Positions 23,443 to 31,700 of a DNA stretch of 64,000 bases are shown in pieces. This DNA comes from Panagrolaimus kolymaensis. Its lineage: Eukaryota > Nematoda > Chromadorea > Rhabditida > Panagrolaimidae. Within the stretch, counting starts at the first letter, position 1, and the number at the start of each line of letters is the position of its first letter. The DNA lies in assembly GCA_028622995.1 (NCBI GenBank), contig JAJQJQ010000034.1, positions 1,364,001-1,428,000 of the forward strand, read 5' to 3'. Under the pieces are notes generated by a model. That model was not told where the DNA came from. It ran no database searches and saw only the letters and a program-made list of their open reading frames with translations. The translations under genes and the position numbers were made by a program.

Positions 23443-26220
23443 TTAAATGAAGTTAAAGTATTTGTGTTTGTTTAGAACTTTATTCTTGTGTTTTTTGATT
23501 GTTTCTTTATGGTAATTATTGCGTATCAGTAGGTTTTCTAGATTTTCATAGGCGTTTTTAAAGTTATGTTTATTGCTTGAAACTCTCGCTGTTCTTAATG
23601 TTTCTCCCTCGATTATGTTATGTTTATAAACTGTAGGAATATTTGAGCGATAATTTGAGTATCTAAGCACGTCAAAGGTGTATGCGTCAGTTTTATTATA
23701 TAAATTGTAGTTGATTCCTTGATTTAATTCAACCGTAATATCGAGGTAATTTGTTTTAAATTCGGATTCATGTGTAGTTTCGAGTGTTAAACTTTCATGG
23801 TAAATATTATTGGCAATTTTTTGAAAGTCGATATTTTTATGGTTGATTACAATTATGTCGTCCATGTATCTGGATGGAGCAATATTTTTTACAAAAAATT
23901 GGTTTTCTTTATTATGACAGTATTTGTATTCCATCATAGTCAAAGTTAAATCTGCAATTTCAGGTGAAGCGTTATTGCCTTGTGGAATTCCATTGATTTG
24001 TTTAAAAATTATTGTGGCGAATTTTGCATAGCTATTATCAAGTGTTTGAATTAGTAAATCCATGATATCTTCTTTAGTAAAGCAATTTTCCATCCCATTT
24101 TCTTTTGCTTCCCTGAATTGGCAGTAATTATATCCAACTTTTAAATATTCCTTTTTACTGTTTTTAAAGCATAATTCAATTAGGTTGCTTATGTTTTGAA
24201 TTACAACGGTGTGAGGTAAATTAGTAAATAAGTTGTTAAAATCAGCGCAAAATAATTTTAAATTATCTTTTTTTGTTAAATTTTCTATTTTTTCAATGAA
24301 CTCTTGACTGTTTTTTATTGACCAATAATTTTTTAAGCTTGTCCTATTTTCAATAACTTTGCAATAATTTTTTAATTGGTTTTTAAAATGTTTTAATATT
24401 TGTTGTAGTTTTTTTGATAGTTCTTTAATTCCGCTATTACTTGCACCTGTAATAAATCTGAATTTTATTGGGGTTTTATGCAACTTGGGTATTGCGTAAA
24501 TTTTTGGAATAACTTTTTCTTTTTCACAATTCATTTTTATTTTTCTGTTTTCGTTAAGTATGCAGCATTTTGTATAAACTTCGTCTAAATTTATTTCGCT
24601 TATTTTATAAGTGTCATTACCTTTAATATTTTCTTTATCCCATCCTAATTCTTTTTGCAGACTTTCAACGTATAGTTTTTTGCAAGTAAATGCATAGTTA
24701 TTTGTTGCTTTATCGGCCGTTGTAATAATAAAATGTTTTTTAATGTTTTCAAGTTCTTTTTTGGCTTTTTGGTTGAAAATTGGTTTATTTTTGTTTAAGT
24801 TAAAGAAAAGAGATTTAGCGAGTTTTTTTATTTCTTTTTTCCAAAGTTTTTCCAATTTTAAGGCTTGTTTGTTAGTGATTTTATATTTTTTAATTAGTTT
24901 ATTTTGAAATTGGCAGAAGACTTTATTTATTTCTTCTTCGATTTCTTTTTTTGTTACAATATTTATATCTCTAAATTTAGTACCCATTTTTAGTGTTTTT
25001 TTAAGATTAAGATTTTTTATAAAGTTAATATCCCCCGTTATGATATGTTTATGGTGGTTATCAAAGTATGGATGTTCTGGTGAACACATACATTTAGAGG
25101 TGTTGATTTCTTTAACTTGATTTATAGTGAGGTTATTTAAAAATTGGTTGTAATTAAAAACTTTAGTACTGATCGGTGGCAGACATTTTTTAATTATTCT
25201 GAACTTAGCATTGTCGTGTAATATTATTTGGTTTTCTTTTAATATTTTGTTTAAAATTTTTCCAAGTTTAATTTTATCCAGGACTGGATGGATATGAGTT
25301 AGACTTATGTTTAGAAAATTATTTGTTACCATTCTAGATTTCTTATCATTAGTTTTAAAACTTAATAGTTTTAAATCGTTTTTTTTAAATGTCAAAGTAT
25401 TTTCGTCTTTAGTTAATTTATTTTTAATATTTTTGGAGGTGTTGTAATAAAGTTGGAATAATTCGTTTGTTTCAGCTGTGATGATTTTATTTTTTATTTC
25501 GGTTGAGCTAGTATTATTTAACTTCTTTTTTCGTTTTCTGTTATTGCCTCTTGTGTTTTTTATTCGTGGAAAGTTGAAATTAAAATATGGCAATTTATCT
25601 AATTTTTCTTTTATTAAAGATAAATTTGTTAGGTTTCCTATAGCCTTAATATTGTCGTTTAATCCATATGGATATGCAGTCATTAAAAGTCTGATCCATG
25701 TGTCTTCGGTATTTAAGCGAGTTTGTCTATCTTCTAAATCAATATTATCCAGGACATCTATTTCAAAATCATTATTTTCATGATTTATAAAATGTTGGCA
25801 TAAGACAGTTTTTTCAGTTCCATTTTTGATGTTATTTAAATGTTCGCTAATTCTTTGTTTTAATTTTCTTTTTGTTTCTCCTACATATTGCTTTTTGCAT
25901 ATTTTACAAGTTAAGAGATAAACTAAATTATTTGAACAGCAATTAAATTTATTGGTTTTACAGGTTAAATATTTATCTTTAGTTACGCTGCTTTCAACAA
26001 AATTACGATTATTTAATCTAGGACATACTTTACAGTTTTTCTTTTTACACTTGTATCCTTCTTGATCTGTAGTTTTAAATGGTTTTATGATTCTTTTTCT
26101 TCTTTCCTTTGATATAGTTGCTATGTAATTTTTATAAAAGTTAAAAGGTTTCGAAATTAGAGTTTTTTTAAACCAATTGGGATGACCCTCCTGGCGGCGG
26201 TTTCTCCACCAAGACGGCAC
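23443..26220 (-). CDS. Penelope-type polyprotein: N-terminal GIY-YIG endonuclease and C-terminal reverse transcriptase
   Basis: The uninterrupted frame of 925 codons starts at a GTG in the coordinates given. Residues 58-108 form a cysteine cluster (C58, C63, C66, C87, C94, C95, C105, C108). The endonuclease follows: VYLLTC (100-105) and QYVGET (111-116) are the GIY and YIG elements, R123 sits in LKQRISEH, E172 in LNTEDTWIRLL is the likely metal-binding Glu, and GLN ends it at 186-188. A basic linker lies at about 219-235. The RT spans about 499-880: TTADKATNNYAF (500-511), IPKIYAIPKLHK (571-582), FRFITGASNS (587-596), motif A FCADFNNLFTNLP with D660, motif B GIPQGNNASPEIADL (744-758), motif C RYMDDI with D787 and D788, and NYLDITV (824-830), then a thumb. 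All catalytic residues are present. Target-primed reverse transcription is the family's mechanism. Order EN-RT marks the permuted Chlamys/Naiad-like clade. No ATG precedes residue 180, so the true start lies elsewhere. Confidence 0.93.
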   Translation of the reverse strand: MPSWWRNRRQEGHPNWFKKTLISKPFNFYKNYIATISKERRKRIIKPFKTTDQEGYKCKKKNCKVCPRLNNRNFVESSVTKDKYLTCKTNKFNCCSNNLVYLLTCKICKKQYVGETKRKLKQRISEHLNNIKNGTEKTVLCQHFINHENNDFEIDVLDNIDLEDRQTRLNTEDTWIRLLMTAYPYGLNDNIKAIGNLTNLSLIKEKLDKLPYFNFNFPRIKNTRGNNRKRKKKLNNTSSTEIKNKIITAETNELFQLYYNTSKNIKNKLTKDENTLTFKKNDLKLLSFKTNDKKSRMVTNNFLNISLTHIHPVLDKIKLGKILNKILKENQIILHDNAKFRIIKKCLPPISTKVFNYNQFLNNLTINQVKEINTSKCMCSPEHPYFDNHHKHIITGDINFIKNLNLKKTLKMGTKFRDINIVTKKEIEEEINKVFCQFQNKLIKKYKITNKQALKLEKLWKKEIKKLAKSLFFNLNKNKPIFNQKAKKELENIKKHFIITTADKATNNYAFTCKKLYVESLQKELGWDKENIKGNDTYKISEINLDEVYTKCCILNENRKIKMNCEKEKVIPKIYAIPKLHKTPIKFRFITGASNSGIKELSKKLQQILKHFKNQLKNYCKVIENRTSLKNYWSIKNSQEFIEKIENLTKKDNLKLFCADFNNLFTNLPHTVVIQNISNLIELCFKNSKKEYLKVGYNYCQFREAKENGMENCFTKEDIMDLLIQTLDNSYAKFATIIFKQINGIPQGNNASPEIADLTLTMMEYKYCHNKENQFFVKNIAPSRYMDDIIVINHKNIDFQKIANNIYHESLTLETTHESEFKTNYLDITVELNQGINYNLYNKTDAYTFDVLRYSNYRSNIPTVYKHNIIEGETLRTARVSSNKHNFKNAYENLENLLIRNNYHKETIKKHKNKVLNKHKYFNFI

Positions 26221-26278
26221 GAGATGTGTTTTAGAGAGCGGCCTCTCTCGGTACAGGCATGAAAACCGTATTTTTTAC
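26191..26278 (-). other. Candidate 88-nt intron supplying an ATG start to the EN-RT ORF
   Basis: An ATG at 26293-26291 opens five codons (ATG CTG CCA GCA GTT). They run directly into GTAAAAAAT (26278 downwards). CGCCGCCAG ends at 26191, and splicing there continues in frame with GAG GGT CAT (residue 11 of the long frame). Unspliced, the ATG frame ends at TAA after 20 codons. The acceptor lacks a pyrimidine tract, so this is tentative. Non-AUG initiation, a frameshift or a 5' deletion are alternatives. Confidence 0.3.
26233..26248. other. Small GC-rich hairpin near the EN-RT start
   Basis: AGAGAG (26233-26238), CGGC, CTCTCT (26243-26248) form a six-pair stem with a four-base loop. It lies inside an unusually GC-rich patch of about 26180-26340 that stands out from the AT-rich element. 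Confidence 0.4.
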
Positions 26279-26293
26279 AACTGCTGGCAGCAT

Positions 26294-26846
26294 GGTCAGA
26301 TCCCTCCCGTCCGGATCTCCACTTTTATCACTCAAAGGCAGTTGAACGGTTCACGTTGAATCCGTTTAATAAACCATATTTGAATAATTTTGTAAGTTAT
26401 AACTAATTTCGAAGAAAGAATAAGAAGGAAATTATTAAATATATATTGTACAGATTTAGGGTTTTTGAATTGCCCTTTTATGAAGAGATGAAAGAAGGAA
26501 AGAGAAAGAATGGTTAAGATTAAATAATTTTAATTGAATAAAATTATAAGTTGTAAGCTGAAATAATGTTGAAAGAGTAATTTAAGTCACATTTTGTGTG
26601 GGATGAAAGAATAAGGTTTATAAACAGTGTGGATGTCGGGTTCTTGGAATTCTTTCGAATTCCAAAGCGGGCATTATTTAAATGAAAATTATAAATTATT
26701 GTTATAAGCAGAGTTCACTCAGGAAGTTTTAATTTATAGTGAAAGGAATTTTATAAATGAAATTTTAATTTCCTGGGTTCGTAGATTTATTCCAAAGAGT
26801 GGGCTTTTTCAACCTCACATCAATTTGGAAGTAAATCAACAAATTA
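26294..26846 (-). other. 5' leader of the retroelement between the 5' pseudo-LTR and the EN-RT ORF
   Basis: This region of about 550 nt has no supported ORF on either strand. In element sense it would be the untranslated leader. It contains a perfect nine-pair hairpin TTGGAATTC/GAATTCCAA at 26644-26665 with loop TTTC. Close to the start codon, GATCC and GGATC flank cctcccgtcc. No tRNA-like or known ribozyme structure was recognised. Confidence 0.55.
26644..26665. other. Perfect nine-pair inverted repeat in the 5' leader
   Basis: TTGGAATTC (26644-26652), TTTC, GAATTCCAA (26657-26665). It is the strongest local stem in the leader; no role is known. Confidence 0.6.
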
Positions 26847-26870
26847 CAAAAAATAAAAAAGTTTTGTAAA

Positions 26871-26932
26871 AAAGTCAACACAACATTAAGGTTGTGCAAG
26901 AATTGCATTAAAAGCAATTACTTGAAGACTTT
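26871..26932. other. Branched fold, unit 0 in the right pseudo-LTR
   Basis: Copy of 21838-21899 at offset 5033, with the same closing stem and two hairpins. Confidence 0.7.
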
Positions 26933-26980
26933 AGGTTATGATAGTTAAAGAAATAAAATCAAAAATCAAAATTGTAAATA

Positions 26981-27047
26981 AATGTCACAACAGCATTAAG
27001 GCTGTTAGCTAAGCTTTGCTAATGCAATAACTTAGTTTAATGACATT
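26981..27047. other. Branched fold, unit 1 in the right pseudo-LTR
   Basis: Copy of 21948-22014 at offset 5033, with the same AATGTCA/TGACATT closing stem and ATTAAG-loop hairpin. Confidence 0.75.
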
Positions 27048-27163
27048 GTGAATAAATAAAATTCAACTTAAAAAAAATCACTTTAAAGCGAGATCTTTAA
27101 GATTGAATTTTTTTGATTTATTGATTTTTGAATGTTAAAAAAATCAAAAAATATAAATGAATG

Positions 27164-27230
27164 AATGTCATAACAGCATTAAGGCTGTTAGCTAAGCTTT
27201 GCTAATGCAATAACTTAGTTTAATGACATT
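27164..27230. other. Branched fold, unit 2 in the right pseudo-LTR
   Basis: Copy of 22131-22197 at offset 5033, including the extended TAACAGC/GCTGTTA hairpin. Confidence 0.75.
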
Positions 27231-27409
27231 GGAAATAAATAAAATTCAACTTAAAAAAAACACATTAAAGCGAGATCTTTAAGATTGAATTTTTATGGTT
27301 TGGCAAAATTAGAGATGAAGATTTTATTGAATTAAAAGGACCTCAAAAAATAAAACAAAAGTCTCCTCTTTTGTAGAGTCAAACAAAGCAAATTTGCTTT
27401 TGATTTTTT

Positions 27410-28728
27410 ACTAAAAATATTTATTTTAATTTCTGAACCTGGCAAAATTAGAGATGAAGATTTTTATGAATTAAAAGGACCTCAGAAAATAAAATAAAAG
27501 TCTCCTCTTTTGTAGAGTCAAACATAGCAAATTTGCTTTGATTTTATTGAATTAAAAGGACCTCAAAAAATAAAACAAAAGTCTCCTCTTTTGTAGAGTC
27601 AAACAAAGCAAATTTGCTTTTGATTTTTTACTAAAAATATTTATTTTAATTTCTGAACCTGGCAAAATTAGAGATGAAGATTTTATTGAATTAAAAGGAC
27701 CTCAGAAAATAAAATAAAAGTCTCCTCTTTTGTAGAGTCAAACATAGCAAATTTGCTTTTGATTTTTAACTAAAAATATTTATTTTAATTTCTGAACCTG
27801 CCAAAACGGGTGATGACTATTTTTTATGAATAAATAGGATCTTCAGAAGAAAAAATAAATGTCTCCTCTTTTGTAGAGTCAAACATAGCAAATTTGCTTT
27901 TGATTTTTAACTAAAAATATTTATTTTAATTTCTGAACCTGCCAAAACGGGTGATGACTATTTTTTATGAATAAATAGGATCTTCAGAAGAAAAAATAAA
28001 TGTCTCCTCTTTTGTAGAGTCAAACATAGCAAATTTGCTTTTGATTTTTAACTAAAAATATTTATTTTAATTTCTGAACCTGGCAAAATTAGAGATGAAG
28101 ATTTTTATGAATTAAAAGGACCTCAGAAAATAAAATAAAAGTCTCCTCTTTTGTAGAGTCAAACATAGCAAATTTGCTTTGATTTTATTGAATTAAAAGG
28201 ACCTCAAAAAATAAAACAAAAGTCTCCTCTTTTGTAGAGTCAAACAAAGCAAATTTGCTTTTGATTTTTTACTAAAAATATTTATTTTAATTTCTGAACC
28301 TGGCAAAATTAGAGATGAAGATTTTATTGAATTAAAAGGACCTCAGAAAATAAAATAAAAGTCTCCTCTTTTGTAGAGTCAAACATAGCAAATTTGCTTT
28401 TGATTTTTAACTAAAAATATTTATTTTAATTTCTGAACCTGCCAAAACGGGTGATGACTATTTTTTATGAATAAATAGGATCTTCAGAAGAAAAAATAAA
28501 TGTCTCCTCTTTTGTAGAGTCAAACATAGCAAATTTGCTTTTGATTTTTAACTAAAAATATTTATTTTAATTTCTGAACCTGCCAAAACGGGTGATGACT
28601 ATTTTTTATGAATAAATAGGATCTTCAGAAGAAAAAATAAATGTCTCCTCTTTTGTAGAGTCAAACATAGCAAATTTGCTTTTGATTTTTAACTAAAAAT
28701 ATTTATTTTAATTTCTGAACCTGGCAAA
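27410..28728. repeat. Two tandem copies of a 641-bp higher-order unit with a truncated monomer
   Basis: Each copy contains gaagatttttatgaatt (27459 and 28100) and a shortened monomer. In that monomer the conserved part stops at aatttgctttg and jumps straight to attttattgaatt (27541 and 28182), losing about 80 bp. The rest of the copy is type A then B, B. The unit lies immediately beside the retroelement insertion. Confidence 0.8.
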
Positions 28729-31700
28729 TTTAGAGATGAAGATTTTATTGAATTCAAAGGACCTCAAAAAATAAAACAAAAGTCTCCTCTTTTGTAGAGT
28801 CAAACAAAGCAAATTTGCTTTTGATTTTTTACTAAAAATATTTATTTAAATTTCTGAACCTGGCAAAATTAGAGATGAAGATTTTATTGAATTAAAAGGA
28901 CCTCAAAAAATAAAACAAAAGTCTCCTCTTTTGTAGAGTCAAACAAAGCAAATTTGCTTTTGATTTTTAACTAAAAATATTTATTTTAATTTCTGAACCT
29001 GGCAAAATTAGAGATGAAGATTTTATTGAATTAAAAGGACCTCAAAAAATAAAACAAAAGTCTCCTCTTTTGTAGAGTCAAACAAAGCAAATTTGCTTTT
29101 GATTTTTTACTAAAAATATTTATTTTAATTTCTGAACCTGGCAAAATTAGAGATGAAGATTTTATTGAATTAAAAGGACCTCAAAAAATAAAATAAAAGT
29201 CTCCTCTTTTGTAGAGTCAAACATAGCAAATTTGCTTTTGATTTTTAACTAAAAATATTTATTTTAATTTCTGAACCTGGCAAATTTAGAGATGAAGATT
29301 TTATTGAATTAAAAGGACCTCAAAAAATAAAACAAAAGTCTCCTCTTTTGTAGAGTCAAACAAAGCAAATTTGCTTTTGATTTTTAACTAAAAATATTTA
29401 TTTTAATTTCTGAACCTGGCAAAATTAGAGATGAAGATTTTATTGAATTAAAAGGACCTCAAAAAATAAAACAAAAGTCTCCTCTTTTGTAGAGTCAAAC
29501 AAAGCAAATTTGCTTTTGATTTTTTACTAAAAATATTTATTTTAATTTCTGAACCTGGCAAAATTAGAGATGAAGATTTTATTGAATTAAAAGGACCTCA
29601 AAAAATAAAACAAAAGTCTCCTCTTTTGTAGAGTCAAACATAGCAAATTTGCTTTTGATTTTTAACTAAAAATATTTATTTTAATTTCTGAACCTGCCAA
29701 AACGGGTGATGACTATTTTTTATGAATAAATAGGATCTTCAGAAGAAAAAATAAATGTCTCCTCTTTTGTAGAGTCAAACATAGCAAATTTGCTTTTGAT
29801 TTTTAACTAAAAATATTTATTTTAATTTCTGAACCTGGCAAATTTAGAGATGAAGATTTTATTGAATTAAAAGGACCTCAAAAAATAAAACAAAAGTCTC
29901 CTCTTTTGTAGAGTCAAACAAAGCAAATTTGCTTTTGATTTTTTACTAAAAATATTTATTTAAATTTCTGAACCTGGCAAAATTAGAGATGAAGATTTTA
30001 TTGAATTAAAAGGACCTCAAAAAATAAAACAAAAGTCTCCTCTTTTGTAGAGTCAAACAAAGCAAATTTGCTTTTGATTTTTTACTAAAAATATTTATTT
30101 TAATTTCTGAACCTGGCAAAATTAGAGATGAAGATTTTATTGAATTAAAAGGACCTCAAAAAATAAAATAAAAGTCTCCTCTTTTGTAGAGTCAAACATA
30201 GCAAATTTGCTTTTGATTTTTAACTAAAAATATTTATTTTAATTTCTGAACCTGGCAAAATTAGAGATGAAGATTTTATTGAATTAAAAGGACCTCAAAA
30301 AATAAAACAAAAGTCTCCTCTTTTGTAGAGTCAAACATAGCAAATTTGCTTTTGATTTTTAACTAAAAATATTTATTTTAATTTCTGAACCTGCCAAAAC
30401 GGGTGATGACTATTTTTTATGAATAAATAGGATCTTCAGAAGAAAAAATAAATGTCTCCTCTTTTGTAGAGTCAAACATAGCAAATTTGCTTTTGATTTT
30501 TAACTAAAAATATTTATTTTAATTTCTGAACCTGGCAAATTTAGAGATGAAGATTTTATTGAATTAAAAGGACCTCAAAAAATAAAACAAAAGTCTCCTC
30601 TTTTGTAGAGTCAAACAAAGCAAATTTGCTTTTGATTTTTTACTAAAAATATTTATTTAAATTTCTGAACCTGGCAAAATTAGAGATGAAGATTTTATTG
30701 AATTAAAAGGACCTCAAAAAATAAAACAAAAGTCTCCTCTTTTGTAGAGTCAAACAAAGCAAATTTGCTTTTGATTTTTAACTAAAAATATTTATTTTAA
30801 TTTCTGAACCTGGCAAAATTAGAGATGAAGATTTTATTGAATTAAAAGGACCTCAAAAAATAAAACAAAAGTCTCCTCTTTTGTAGAGTCAAACATAGCA
30901 AATTTGCTTTTGATTTTTAACTAAAAATATTTATTTTAATTTCTGAACCTGGCAAAATTAGAGATGAAGATTTTATTGAATTAAAAGGACCTCAAAAAAT
31001 AAAACAAAAGTCTCCTCTTTTGTAGAGTCAAACAAAGCAAATTTGCTTTTGATTTTTTACTAAAAATATTTATTTTAATTTCTGAACCTGGCAAAATTAG
31101 AGATGAAGATTTTATTGAATTAAAAGGACCTCAAAAAATAAAACAAAAGTCTCCTCTTTTGTAGAGTCAAACATAGCAAATTTGCTTTTGATTTTTAACT
31201 AAAAATATTTATTTTAATTTCTGAACCTGGCAAAATTAGAGATGAAGATTTTATTGAATTAAAAGGACCTCAAAAAATAAAACAAAAGTCTCCTCTTTTG
31301 TAGAGTCAAACAAAGCAAATTTGCTTTTGATTTTTTACTAAAAATATTTATTTAAATTTCTGAACCTGGCAAAATTAGAGATGAAGATTTTATTGAATTA
31401 AAAGGACCTCAGAAAATAAAATAAAAGTCTCCTCTTTTGTAGAGTCAAACAAAGCAAATTTGCTTTTGATTTTTAACTAAAAATATTTATTTTAATTTCT
31501 GAACCTGGCAAAATTAGAGATGAAGATTTTATTGAATTAAAAGGACCTCAAAAAATAAAACAAAAGTCTCCTCTTTTGTAGAGTCAAACAAAGCAAATTT
31601 GCTTTTGATTTTTTACTAAAAATATTTATTTAAATTTCTGAACCTGGCAAAATTAGAGATGAAGATTTTATTGAATTAAAAGGACCTCAGAAAATAAAAT

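Larger units (their letters stand above)
21814..27301 (-). mobile_element. Penelope-like retroelement, permuted GIY-YIG/RT type, with antisense accessory gene
   Basis: This 5.49-kb element interrupts the satellite. Direct repeats of 455 bp (21814-22268 and 26847-27301), identical as far as I read them, form its ends. In element sense (minus strand) the order is 5' pseudo-LTR, leader of about 550 nt, EN-RT ORF, antisense accessory gene, a hammerhead-like region and 3' pseudo-LTR. The N-terminal endonuclease followed by reverse transcriptase is the order known from the Chlamys/Naiad group; canonical Penelope elements have the endonuclease last. Identical repeats and an intact ORF suggest a recent, possibly active copy. 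No target duplication is visible: about 47 bp of the satellite monomer is missing across the site. Naiad-like assignment is an inference from domain order and motifs. Confidence 0.9.
26847..27301 (-). repeat. 5' pseudo-LTR of the retroelement
   Basis: This is the second copy of the 455-bp direct repeat, in the same orientation as the first. In element sense it comes first and should hold the promoter. It ends in atggtt and is followed at once by satellite tggcaaaattagag. I found no base difference from the left copy, including in the poly-A runs. Confidence 0.92.

Noticed and set aside
25478..25783. Plus-strand 101-codon frame inside the EN-RT ORF
   Set aside because: Opposite-strand shadow of the linker and endonuclease part of a clearly real ORF.
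26214..26223. ggcacgag resembling a cDNA-library adaptor, hinting at a vector artefact
   Set aside because: Only eight bases match, no restriction site is attached, and the sequence continues in frame on both sides of a natural element.
26180..26340. tRNA or 5S rRNA fragment in the GC-rich patch
   Set aside because: Short resemblances only; no cloverleaf or internal promoter boxes could be laid out.
21814..27301. LTR retrotransposon or endogenous retrovirus
   Set aside because: No gag, protease, RNase H or integrase; the RT and GIY-YIG domains are of Penelope type, and the repeats lack TG...CA ends.
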